A DNA stretch of 19,841 nt from an uncultured Collinsella sp. (GTDB lineage: Bacteria; Actinomycetota; Coriobacteriia; Coriobacteriales; Coriobacteriaceae): the NCBI GenBank assembly GCA_900543505.1, contig UQSB01000044.1, positions 1-19,841 on the forward strand, written 5' to 3'. Shown here piece by piece: positions 7,748-15,450 of the stretch. Position 1 is the first letter of the stretch. The number at the start of each line of letters is the position of its first letter. The notes beneath the pieces are model-generated. The model had not been told where the DNA came from. It searched no databases and saw nothing but the letters and a program-made list of their open reading frames with translations. The position numbers and the translations under genes were made by a program.

Positions 7748-8653
7748 ATGCGGCCCGGTGGCACTCAGACAAAGCGCGGCACCGCGGTGCGCATGCGACG
7801 CCGACTGGGCTTGGCGCCGCGGGCGTACGCACTGCTGTCTTGCTCGCTGGTGCTGGTCATAGCTGGCGTTTCTGCCTATGGCATGACCGTGCCGTCCATG
7901 ATGCAGGCACATGCCGCACGCGAACCGCGCGTGGGGCATGAGGTCAAAAGTGATCTGGGCACCACGACTGGATATGCTTGGGCAAGTGTGGTCGCGCATA
8001 TTGTGTTTGGCGCCGACGACGCGGACGGCGCCGAGGCCCCGGACAACGAAGTCACGCTTGCCAATGGCAAAACCATCGTGCTCACCAACACCAAGATCAT
8101 CGATCGGTTGTCCAACAATAGCGTGGCGGCAACGGTGAATAAGGTCGAGCAGCAGAAGGAGCAGGACGCCCAGCAGTCCGGAAAGCCCGGTAGCTCGGAT
8201 ACTTCTGGCTCCGGCTCGGATTCGTCGAGTTCGGGCGGCGGCTCTGGGTCGGGTTCCTCTGCCGGAGGGTCTGGAAACGGCGGCTCGACGGGCGGCAACA
8301 CTGACAACGATGCAAACTCCGGTGGCCTTTCCGCTGCTGAGGAAGAGAGCATTCACAGTTGGCTTGTGACCAAGTACAACATGCTCGACGGCTATGTTTC
8401 TCGTGCCAATGACGTGGTTTCGACCTATAACTCTACGGGAGATCCCAGGCCGTGCGACAGCCTGGTCGGGGAGATGTTTGTCATTCGAGCCGAGTTCGGT
8501 CGTCAGACATTCTCGCCCCGGTCAAAGTGGTATCAGCAGTATGCCAATCTGTGGGGCTGTTACACCAACCTATGTCAATGGGTCGGCCATTACGGCGATG
8601 ATGACGTCGCGCTCGGTAACTTCAACAATAACGTGGCGGCGCTTGCCCTATGA
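7748..8653 (+). CDS. Hypothetical anchored exported protein, Ser/Gly linker
   Basis: The product has 301 residues. A basic N-terminus (RMRRRLGLAPR) precedes one membrane helix at about 27-45, an uncleaved anchor or signal peptide. Residues about 60-140 form a first extracellular segment, 144-192 a Ser/Gly/Asp-rich flexible linker, and about 195-301 a compact, mostly helical C-terminal domain with three cysteines (236, 271, 276) and several Trp/Tyr. The ATG at 7748 has TTGGAGGAG at good spacing; the longer in-frame extension upstream crosses the terminator hairpin and is rejected. The stop overlaps the next kinase start (ATGATGA), so the genes are coupled. I do not recognise the domains. A role as the extracellular or wall-facing component or substrate of the kinase is inference from context. 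Confidence 0.75.
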   Translation: MRPGGTQTKRGTAVRMRRRLGLAPRAYALLSCSLVLVIAGVSAYGMTVPSMMQAHAAREPRVGHEVKSDLGTTTGYAWASVVAHIVFGADDADGAEAPDNEVTLANGKTIVLTNTKIIDRLSNNSVAATVNKVEQQKEQDAQQSGKPGSSDTSGSGSDSSSSGGGSGSGSSAGGSGNGGSTGGNTDNDANSGGLSAAEEESIHSWLVTKYNMLDGYVSRANDVVSTYNSTGDPRPCDSLVGEMFVIRAEFGRQTFSPRSKWYQQYANLWGCYTNLCQWVGHYGDDDVALGNFNNNVAALAL

Positions 8654-10494
8654 TGACCGATCTTGCATCCACCACACCACAATCGCTCGGTCGCGATCCC
8701 ATGGTCGGCCTGCGCCTGGCGCGTGTCGACGGGTTTGAGCCGGCCATTGCGCTCGGTCAGGACGAACTGCCTGCCTATCTGCGTCGTTTTACGATACTGT
8801 TTGCCGACGATGCCACCATGCGCCGTGGCGGTATCGGCCGCGTGACGCGTGCCGTCAACGCCCAAGGCGAGGCCGTAGCACTCAAACAGCTCATCTTGCC
8901 GACGCGCGATGAGTTTGACGACGATGCCGCCCATGAGGCGCTGGTCGCCAAGTTCAAAGCGGCATTTCGCGAGGAATATGAATGCCATCGCGCCCTTTCG
9001 GGCCTTAAGGGCTTTCCCCGCCTCTATGGCTGGGGCGAGGTTGACGGTGTGCCTGCAATTGTCATGGAATGGGTCGAGGGCGAGACGCTCGCCCGCTTGC
9101 GCTCGCGCTTTGCCGTGGACGATGCCGGCCGCCTATCGCCGCTTGTGGCGGCGCGCTTGGGGCGCGACCTGTTCGACCTGCTCTGCCGCATGAGCCTGGT
9201 GGGGGAGGGCTTTGTCCATCGCGATATCTCGCCCGCTAATATTATGGTGCGTACGGCGCGTCTACCGCTTGACCGGCAGCTTGCCGAGGGCACCTTTGAC
9301 CTGTGCCTGATCGACTTTGGCTCGTCGCTGGCGCTCGAGCCTGCGTCGGCCGTGGCCGGTACCGGCGGCAAGGCGTCGTTTACGGAGCGCTATGCCACGC
9401 TGCGTCGCGCGACGGTTGCCTATGCCCCGCCCGAGATGCTCACCGACGATATTCCCGACCTGCGCGCTTTGCGTATGTCGCCGGCGATCGACGTCTATGC
9501 CGCAGCAAGCACGGTTTACGAGCTCATTGCCGGCGCCGCGCCATACGAAGCCGCGCCGAGCGCTTCGGGCACCTCGGGTTCGCGCAAAAAGACGCGCGAC
9601 ATCGCCAGCCCCTACCGTCTCAAGATGGACACGCGGCCCGACTATCCCATTGGTGCCCATGCGCCCGGTTGCGATTTGACTCAGCTGCTTCGTCGTGAGC
9701 CCGATGTGGCGCTCGCCGCGGCCGAGCAGGCCCAGCAGCTGGGGCTTGAGCCGGATTCCGAGGAGCTACGCGATGCGCTGGCGTTTGTCGATGCCCAGCT
9801 GTTCGACGTGGTGATGGCCTGTCTGTCCAGCCATCAAAAAGATCGTCCCGAGCCGGCGGCGGTCGAGGCGGCGCTCTCGGCGTTTTGTGACCACTATGCG
9901 CAAAATGTCGGTCGTTCGCTCCGCGGCGAGCCGCTCACGCCGTGCCCCATGGATGCGTCTGGCCGCGCGGTTCGTCGCGCGCTGATGGTCGGCGCGGCGG
10001 TCGTCTGTGGCGTGGTTTGGGCTGTGGTCGTGGTTTCGGCCGCGCTGCTGGCGTCGGGCGCTCGCGTGACGGCGACTTTGGGATCGCTCGTGTGGTCTGG
10101 GTCGATACCGGGTATTATTGCCGCACTGGCGTTGGCGCTGCCAGGCATAGCCGGCGTTGTCGCGGGGGCACTTGCGCGCAATCGGCGCTCGGGCTTCCTG
10201 CAGGGTGTGCTTGCGCTTTCTGCCTGCGAGGTTCCGGTGCTGGTTGTGGCTGCATGTAGCGTATTTTCCCAACGCGCCGTGATGGGCGGCCTTGTTGCCG
10301 CTCTGGTTGCAACCTATACGCTTACGTGGTTTTTGCTTGCGATGGGCTTTGCCTTTGAACTTCCCGTTTCGGCACCGCGACGCACAAAAGTCCAGATGGC
10401 GACTCCGCTTGCCGGTGGAGCCGCAGCTGCCCGTACTTTTGGCGGACCTGTCGAAGTATCGTCCGATTCTATTTCTACGACCAAGGAGGCCTAG
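8650..10494 (+). CDS. Membrane Ser/Thr protein kinase, HRDIS variant
   Basis: The product has 614 residues. The kinase domain shows GGIGRV (60-65) as glycine loop, AVALKQ with K79, the catalytic loop HRDISPANIMV (190-200), IDFGSS (221-226) and YAPPEML. The usual Lys two residues after the catalytic Asp is Ser here, a variant I recall from other bacterial kinases, so activity is plausible but not assured. The C-terminal part has about four membrane helices (roughly 440-570) and a short Ser/Thr-rich cytoplasmic tail. Start choice is between ATG 8650 (4-nt overlap with the upstream stop) and ATG 8653; both imply coupling. The downstream FHA gene begins 3 nt after the stop, so kinase and phosphothreonine reader are made together. 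Confidence 0.88.
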   Translation: MMTDLASTTPQSLGRDPMVGLRLARVDGFEPAIALGQDELPAYLRRFTILFADDATMRRGGIGRVTRAVNAQGEAVALKQLILPTRDEFDDDAAHEALVAKFKAAFREEYECHRALSGLKGFPRLYGWGEVDGVPAIVMEWVEGETLARLRSRFAVDDAGRLSPLVAARLGRDLFDLLCRMSLVGEGFVHRDISPANIMVRTARLPLDRQLAEGTFDLCLIDFGSSLALEPASAVAGTGGKASFTERYATLRRATVAYAPPEMLTDDIPDLRALRMSPAIDVYAAASTVYELIAGAAPYEAAPSASGTSGSRKKTRDIASPYRLKMDTRPDYPIGAHAPGCDLTQLLRREPDVALAAAEQAQQLGLEPDSEELRDALAFVDAQLFDVVMACLSSHQKDRPEPAAVEAALSAFCDHYAQNVGRSLRGEPLTPCPMDASGRAVRRALMVGAAVVCGVVWAVVVVSAALLASGARVTATLGSLVWSGSIPGIIAALALALPGIAGVVAGALARNRRSGFLQGVLALSACEVPVLVVAACSVFSQRAVMGGLVAALVATYTLTWFLLAMGFAFELPVSAPRRTKVQMATPLAGGAAAARTFGGPVEVSSDSISTTKEA

Positions 10495-10497
10495 GTC

Positions 10498-11436
10498 ATG
10501 GCACCTCAAGTTGAGCTCACCCCATGCGGGGCCATGTTTGACATCTTTAAGCGCGCGGCGCATTTGAGCCATATCGAGCTGTGCGGCTTGGTGCTTTCGT
10601 CCCGTCCGCTCGCCGACGGCCGCAGCCCGCAGAGCCGAGCCGCCGATCGCTCTTGGGTTTCCCGCTTTATCGTTCGCGCGCCGGTCGGCACGCTTCAGCA
10701 GCGCTACTTTGCCGAATACGGTACCTCGGCTGCGCGTATTATGTCGCAACTGGCCCTGCGCCAGCGCAATCCCATGGACTCCACGGCTGTGATCAATATG
10801 GTGTGCGGCCCTGCAGGTGAACCGATGGTACGCGCGCTCGAAGAGTGCCACCAGGACACGAATCTCTATCGCAACGCGCTCGATCGCCTGTCCCAGGCGG
10901 CGGAACTCATGCCCGCCGAGCGCGCCGAGGCCGTGCTGGTGCTGTTTGTCGCCGTCGGTTGTTCGGCGGATGTGCGGTCCTCGGTGAACTATGCCATCGA
11001 CTACGCGCACGCGACCTGTGGCGGAGGCACCTCCACGCCGCGTTCGCTTGGCATGTCGATGACCGCGGGCGAGCGCGAACCCGCCCCGGCGCATCCCTTG
11101 GGCTTGCTGCGCGTGCAAAACAGTTTTGTCGTGAGCGCCCCGCGTTGGATTCAGCCGAGCGAGCAGGGTGTTGAGATTGGCGCGCTGGCCACTGGTGAGG
11201 GCGATATTACCGACGTCGGCGACGATGTCTCGGCCCGCCATGCCCATATCTGGTGCGATGCTCAAAATATCTGGCACGTCGAGGACTTGTCGTCTACCAA
11301 CGGAACCGTGGTGGTAAACGGGGCCACGCGCGTCTGCATTCAAGTCGAGCCCGGCCGTTCCGCCCAACTCAATCCCGGCGACGAGCTCAAGCTCGGCGAA
11401 TCCACTACCTACGCCATCCTCTTCGGTGCCCTCTAG
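10498..11436 (+). CDS. FHA-domain protein
   Basis: The product has 312 residues. The first ~190 form a soluble domain I do not recognise. Residues about 195-312 form an FHA domain: strand LLRVQNSFVVSAPRWI, VEIGALATGEGDITD, the DVSARHAHIW stretch corresponding to the usual SRxHA motif, and SSTNGTVVVNG with the conserved Asn-Gly. The usual Arg after IG is missing, which could weaken phosphothreonine binding. AGGAGG lies at the end of the kinase gene, 9 nt before the ATG. The last 369 nt are repeated, diverged, at 17737-18105. The protein probably reads the phosphorylation state set by the kinase just upstream (inference). Confidence 0.88.
   Translation: MAPQVELTPCGAMFDIFKRAAHLSHIELCGLVLSSRPLADGRSPQSRAADRSWVSRFIVRAPVGTLQQRYFAEYGTSAARIMSQLALRQRNPMDSTAVINMVCGPAGEPMVRALEECHQDTNLYRNALDRLSQAAELMPAERAEAVLVLFVAVGCSADVRSSVNYAIDYAHATCGGGTSTPRSLGMSMTAGEREPAPAHPLGLLRVQNSFVVSAPRWIQPSEQGVEIGALATGEGDITDVGDDVSARHAHIWCDAQNIWHVEDLSSTNGTVVVNGATRVCIQVEPGRSAQLNPGDELKLGESTTYAILFGAL
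11068..11436 (+). repeat. Direct repeat, copy 1 (3' end of FHA gene)
   Basis: This 369-nt segment is colinear, without gaps by eye, with 17737-18105. I count 13 residue differences in about 116 codons; nucleotide identity is roughly 85%. The last ~41 nt, ending two bases after the stop codon (GAATCCACTACC ... CTCTAGCC), are identical in both copies, while upstream parts differ mostly at third positions. The copies bracket the accessory island. Confidence 0.85.
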
Positions 11437-11467
11437 CCGGCAGTTAAGGACGTTCCTTTTCTGCCGG
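11437..11467. other. Hairpin directly after the FHA stop codon
   Basis: CCGGCAG (11437-11443) pairs with CTGCCGG (11461-11467), and inside it AAGGA (11446-11450) pairs with TCCTT (11454-11458), with symmetric TT/TT internal loops. No T tract follows. It may stabilise the 3' end of the operon transcript or act as a weak terminator. The remainder to 11666 holds no gene I can support. Confidence 0.4.
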
Positions 11468-11666
11468 CACTTGGGGACACTCCTCGGCGCGCCAGAGCCG
11501 GTCGCCTGGGGATGGAGAGGCCATTTTGGCCCTTGGCGGTCAGTCGGGGCGAAACTAGAAGATCTTTCCGATTCGCGGCTGTTCATGCTTGTAGAGCATC
11601 TAAAACAATAGGATGTTATTCTGGAATATGCCGGGTGCGTGAACTTGCCTGTCTTAGCCTTAATAA

Positions 11667-12436
11667 GGTATAGGGGAGTTTGGCTCAGGGGTTCCGTGTT
11701 GTTCTTCAGCGCAGTATTGTGGGACAGATTTGCTGAGATTGGCGCCTTACACCGCAGAGCGCACGGAAGGCTCTCGATTTGTGTTCTGGCCCCAGAATAC
11801 AGGGCCTGATACTTACCAACTGTGGCATGGATGTAACATCTGTAGAAATCAACCCTTTTGTTGTCGACCTTTGTAAGAAAAACACTGCCATCAACTCTTT
11901 GGATGACGAAACTAGGGTGCTTGAGGGGAGCCTTTACTCCCCTCTGAGAGATGACTCATGTTTTTCGCTTGTCGTTGTGAATCCTCCGTTACTGCCGATT
12001 CCGGATGAGATTCCTTATCCCTTCGTTTGAGATGGAGGACAATCGGGTCTGGATAAAACACTTCGTATTCTTAAGGGTGGCGATACGCATTTAGAGAAAA
12101 ACGGTAAATACTGCTAATAGGGGTGACGACGATGGTGCGGGGGCGACCCGCGATGCTCTCATCAATACGTCGGATACTTGGGAAATCAGGTCTAGATGCA
12201 TGTATGATGATGCTGTGTGGCTATTCAATTAATCCGCGTTCCGAATGGGTGCAGGGTATAGCTGCGACATCGTATGCTTTTGACCCGGCGCGATACTCAG
12301 ATATTTCTGAGGCGGTTGACGAAGTTTATACGCACAATGCCGCGCAAGGCGTTTCGGAAGTTTGCACATCTACGTTACGGGCTTAGGTTTCTTCAAGCGA
12401 GCAGGCCGGTTGCGTTATTTCGAGCGATTTTTCTAG
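11667..12436 (+). pseudogene. Class I SAM methyltransferase, degraded
   Basis: A methyltransferase can be read only by changing frame several times. Frame 1 (from about 11667) gives YCGTDLLRLAPYTAERTE. Near 11768 the reading moves to ALDLCSGPRIQGLIL (motif I region), DVTSVEINPFVVDL (acidic residue for SAM) and LVVVNPPLLPIP (the NPP motif). A TGA at 12028 interrupts it and DGGQSGLDKTLRILKGG continues in frame. Near 12107 one base appears lost, and the reading moves to a frame with TTMVRGRPAMLSSIRRILGK. Near 12360 it shifts again to HIYVTGLGFFKRAGRL, ending at TAG 12434-12436. The N-terminus also seems missing. The NPP motif suggests an N-methyltransferase-like ancestor. It may once have worked with the island's peptide genes. 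Confidence 0.7.
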
Positions 12437-12510
12437 TCTAGACGACAAAAGGCAAAGGATTTGATGGGTATAAAACGCGGACGTTTGTGGGCGGATGCTC
12501 AAATCTATTG

Positions 12511-12556
12511 TGGCAATCGGGCGGTTGAAAAAGATATTTCAACCGCCCGATTGCCA
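12511..12556. repeat. Perfect 20-bp inverted repeat
   Basis: The arms 12511-12530 and 12537-12556 are exact reverse complements (TGGCAATCGGGCGGTTGAAA on the left) with a 6-nt loop, AAGATA. No T tract follows on either strand, so it is not a standard terminator. It lies between the dead methyltransferase and the ABC exporter. Possible roles are an RNA processing or stability hairpin, an attenuator, or the remains of a small mobile element. The rest of 12437-12701 shows no convincing gene. Confidence 0.8.
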
Positions 12557-12701
12557 GGTTCGTCGGAGGAGATGTCCGATTCCGACTCTCTTGTAGGAAG
12601 AGCTTGAGATCGTATTGGCCCAAGGCAATCTTAAAGCAGTCTCATTGGCAAATCTTCGCTCCTGTTGTGTTGAGGTGTAAGGTATCAGTGATTGATGTTT
12701 T

Positions 12702-14357
12702 GTGGCGGGTAGATTGGGGCCTTCCTTGATTCGATGCGTTCTCTCGAGGTTCATCAGAGCAAAAGGGGCTTTCGTCTTCATTGCTATCACGGTGATTGGA
12801 ACCGCTCTCTCCTATGCCATGCCATACGTGAACGGGAAATTCTTAGATTTTCTTCTCGGTAACCGCATCGAAAGAGACGCCGTACTCTTCGCGCTCCTGG
12901 TTGCGTCAATAGGAGTTTTCTCCACCCTCTTTACTTATTTTGCAGGAACACTTTCCATTCGCATAACCACGAGACTTTCCTTTGATCTTCTCAGGGAGGC
13001 CGTCTTGCGTTTTGAAAGAGACGATTACTTGGTGAGTCGGACCATCGATCCAGCCTATACAACGCAACGGATTATTTCCGACTCTAGCGTGGTCTCATCC
13101 TTCGTTTTGGCGAATTTTATCAGTGCGCCGCTGTCCATTGTAGCCATTCCCATCGTATTGCTTATCATATGGTCAATTGATTCAACTCTCGCGGTGTTTT
13201 CCATCATTCTCCTCATCGTGTATTTCTGTGTAATTACTGGGTTGAGGAAACTTTTGTATAGGGTCACGTATGAGAAGAAAGAGGCGGACAGCGCCTTTTA
13301 CGCCGCAATTGCATCGCAGCTTAATCAGATTCTCAACATTCAACTGACATCTTCGTACGGCAAGAGCGAACAAGCGCTCGACGCTGGGTTTAAGAGCTAT
13401 TTTCCCAAAGTTTTGCGCTCCGGAAAGCTATCATATTCTCTGACATCGCTCGATGGTCTTTTCGCAGCGTTGTTTCAAGCGGTGATACTTGTTGTTTCCG
13501 GAGTACGAATCATTAACGGAACTATGTCAATAGGCGAGTACACTATCATCGGTACATACTTCGCGGTTCTCTTTAAGACTTTGAAAAGTATGATGTCATT
13601 GTTCAAATCCTATCAAGATGCCAAAGCATCATGGGATAGGACGGCTATCGCGACGAGAGAAAAGGAGAGATCGGGGTGGAATCGGACCGATTTAGCTAAA
13701 CTCGATGAAATAAATGACATTTCGGTATCTGATTTGGAATTCTCGGTTGCCCTTCCAGACGGATCTGTCCGAGAGGTCCTCGGCGGGTTTTCTTTCAAGT
13801 TTTCCGGTCCTGGTACATATTGCATAGTTGGGGAAAACGGAAGAGGCAAGACGTCACTTCTTTACTTGATGCTCGGGCTATACTCATCGAAAGGCAAAGT
13901 AAAATACAACGGCGTGCCAATCGAAGAATGCGACTTGGATTACATACGTGCGAGAGAGATATCGTGCTGCCCACAGTCGTGCTTCGCGCCGGACGAAACG
14001 GTGAAAGAGCTGTTAGAGTATTTCGACACGCCCTTTTCTTCCTATCACCGGGGTGTAGATGGCCTACTTTCGCTGGAAAACAGCGTGAAGGAGTTGCTCG
14101 GGAAACGTTGCTCCGCGCTTTCGGGCGGTGAGCTGCGCCGAGTGTACTTATGGTCGGCGATTTCACGCAAGTCGTCAGTTTTGGTACTCGACGAGCCCAC
14201 GACTGGGTTAGACGCTGTAAGCCGCGCCGAGCTTGCGGCCTATGTTAAGCGCAACAAGCAAAGCCAGCTGATCATCATTGTCTCTCACGATGACGAGATG
14301 GTCGGCGCGGTAGAAGGGGTAGTGGATTTAGGCAGCATGTACCGGGGTAAATGCTGA
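12702..14357 (+). CDS. ABC exporter, fused membrane and ATPase domains
   Basis: The product is 551 residues, a typical half-transporter. The N-terminal ~320 residues carry about six membrane helices (first near 23-43, then 60-82, two near 140-180, two near 255-295). The ATPase domain has Walker A GENGRGKTS (377-385), a Q-loop Gln in CCPQS (about 425), signature LSGGE (473-477), Walker B VLVLDEP (493-499) and the switch His in SHDDE (529). There is no N-terminal C39 peptidase domain, so it would not cleave a leader itself. The start is uncertain: GTG 12702 has no clear ribosome binding site, and TTG 12714 or 12729 are alternatives. The gene converges on the RiPP locus across 14949-14985. Export of the island's peptide is plausible but unproven. 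Confidence 0.85.
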   Translation: MAGRLGPSLIRCVLSRFIRAKGAFVFIAITVIGTALSYAMPYVNGKFLDFLLGNRIERDAVLFALLVASIGVFSTLFTYFAGTLSIRITTRLSFDLLREAVLRFERDDYLVSRTIDPAYTTQRIISDSSVVSSFVLANFISAPLSIVAIPIVLLIIWSIDSTLAVFSIILLIVYFCVITGLRKLLYRVTYEKKEADSAFYAAIASQLNQILNIQLTSSYGKSEQALDAGFKSYFPKVLRSGKLSYSLTSLDGLFAALFQAVILVVSGVRIINGTMSIGEYTIIGTYFAVLFKTLKSMMSLFKSYQDAKASWDRTAIATREKERSGWNRTDLAKLDEINDISVSDLEFSVALPDGSVREVLGGFSFKFSGPGTYCIVGENGRGKTSLLYLMLGLYSSKGKVKYNGVPIEECDLDYIRAREISCCPQSCFAPDETVKELLEYFDTPFSSYHRGVDGLLSLENSVKELLGKRCSALSGGELRRVYLWSAISRKSSVLVLDEPTTGLDAVSRAELAAYVKRNKQSQLIIIVSHDDEMVGAVEGVVDLGSMYRGKC

Positions 14358-14724
14358 CAAGTGTAGTGCTACCCAACTGACAGAGATAACAAAAAGCGAT
14401 GCAGATGCACGTAGCATTCAGTCGGTTCGGACTCGGTGCCTTCACGCCATCGCAACGCTTTCAGATATAGTTCTCATTCTCTTACTAAAGGAAACTTTAG
14501 TCTACGTTGTCTTGTCGAGACAGAGGTGAAGCGAAGTGTTGTCGCGACGTATCTTATTCCAGGTGGCTCAGTATCATCGTGAGAATCACACCAAAGTGTA
14601 CTTACAATTCTCGTGTCCCACGGACAACATGAGCTGAGCATTGAGGTTCCACCCTTTGCTGCAACTACACGGGGTTGGACGGCAATGAATATGCCGGGCC
14701 GCATGCCACGCGCAGCGGGGGTCC
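14358..14724. other. Gene-free stretch after the ABC exporter
   Basis: No coding region with a usable start and ribosome binding site is visible. A small perfect hairpin, ACTAAAG GAAA CTTTAGT (14484-14501), has a GAAA tetraloop but no T tract. Confidence 0.4.
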
Positions 14725-14850
14725 ATGCCCCAGTATGTTGCCTACAGCAGCCTCGATGTCCACGCACACATCATCTCTGCCTTCGTGTTCAATCCGTTTG
14801 CCGGAGAGTGCGAGGGTTACAAGGCCGTAGAATACGAGCCGAACAAATGA
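14725..14850 (+). mobile_element. Possible IS110-type transposase relic (N-terminal part)
   Basis: This 41-codon frame reads MPQYVAYSSLDVHAHIISAF and continues VFNPFAGECEGYKAVEYEP. The YV..(S/G)LDVHA(H/R)...A pattern followed by NP..GE resembles the N-terminal RuvC-like segment of IS110 family transposases, which starts with the catalytic Asp of a GxDVH-type motif. It ends in TGA after 41 residues, with no recognisable continuation nearby, so it would be a dead fragment. It is short, and the assignment rests on one motif. Confidence 0.35.
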
Positions 14851-14948
14851 AATGCGGTATCGACGCATAGGATTAAACTGACGATTGCTTTGCACCGAAA
14901 ATACGCCCGGAAAGCCGCTATGGGTGGCGGCCCGGGTTAAATTGAGAG

Positions 14949-14993
14949 GCCCGTCCGATCACTTTCATGTGACGAACGGTCGGGCTTCTTATT
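14949..14993. terminator. Terminator between convergent units
   Basis: GCCCG (14949-14953) pairs with CGGGC (14981-14985), CCG with CGG and TCAC with GTGA inside, with a T/T mismatch and a small internal loop. TTCTTATT follows on the plus strand. The minus strand has a weaker CTCTCAATTT after the hairpin. It probably stops plus-strand transcription from the ABC exporter and may serve the minus-strand RiPP unit as well. Confidence 0.55.
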
Positions 14994-15053
14994 CCACTTG
15001 CCAATGCTCGGCTCATATTGGAAGAAAGCTACGCTAATGTTTGCGTGATACTC

Positions 15054-15161
15054 CTATTTTTTCCGAAGAAAGAATCGGATAATGAAGAATAACAATAAAA
15101 AAGGTGCCAGATATAAAGCAAGTACAAAGGTTAATCCAACGAGACCTTGCAATAATGGCAT
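15054..15161 (-). CDS. Small membrane peptide (35 aa) of the RiPP locus
   Basis: The ATG at 15161 is preceded by GGGAGGAG at ideal spacing. The peptide MPLLQGLVGLTFVLALYLAP then continues LLLFFIIRFFLRKK. It is one long hydrophobic helix (about 5-30) ending in a basic RFFLRKK tail, so it should sit in the membrane with the tail inside. It follows the second precursor by 79 nt on the same strand. Possible roles are an immunity peptide, a small transport or maturation subunit, or a toxic peptide. No family is recognised. The strong ribosome binding site and intact frame support translation. Confidence 0.6.
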   Translation of the reverse strand: MPLLQGLVGLTFVLALYLAPFLLLFFIIRFFLRKK

Positions 15162-15240
15162 AACTCCTCCCAGACACGAGATTTTGGTATTTGTCCCCAT
15201 CTTATTTTGAATTGGACCAAATAGTTCCTAGACACAAAAA

Positions 15241-15420
15241 CTACTCGTCAACTGGATCGCACCAATCTGCTGGCAAAACACAGCTTGATTCTTTATCGAC
15301 ATAGCACCAATCCGCAACAGGGCACTCGGCGATGTCGTAAAAATTGCATATATCAACTCCAAGACAACAAGGCTCAACGGGAGTATGTTCATTTGAACCA
15401 ACAGGATGGATATGCTTCAT
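15241..15420 (-). CDS. Cys/Asp-rich RiPP precursor peptide B (59 aa)
   Basis: The ATG at 15420 has GAGGAG 5 nt upstream. The leader is MKHIHPVGSNEHTPVEP. The core has seven cysteines at 18, 19, 25, 33, 39, 47 and 54. Four are followed by Asp at +4 (C19-D23, C25-D29, C33-D37, C54-D58); C39 has D42 and C47 has D52. The peptide aligns with precursor A (15451-15654) at the leader start KHIHP, at DIC..YD and at six cysteines. Cys-x3-Asp is the acceptor spacing known for ranthipeptides such as freyrasin, where a radical SAM enzyme joins Cys sulfur to the Asp beta-carbon. The gene lies 30 nt after precursor A and downstream of the radical SAM gene. It has only 59 codons and would escape common gene callers. 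Confidence 0.75.
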   Translation of the reverse strand: MKHIHPVGSNEHTPVEPCCLGVDICNFYDIAECPVADWCYVDKESSCVLPADWCDPVDE

Positions 15421-15450
15421 AACAGCTCCTCACCTTAATCCAATTAGAGA

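Noticed and set aside
9766..11586. 606-codon open frame on the minus strand
   Set aside because: It lies opposite the well-supported kinase and FHA genes, has low-complexity Arg/His/Gly composition and no recognisable domain; it is a high-GC shadow.
12572..12607. 11-residue leader-peptide-like ORF after GGAGG
   Set aside because: The spacing to the ATG is only 2 nt and the peptide has no regulatory codon run.
14484..14501. Small hairpin with GAAA loop after the ABC exporter as terminator
   Set aside because: No T tract follows, and a better terminator lies at 14949.
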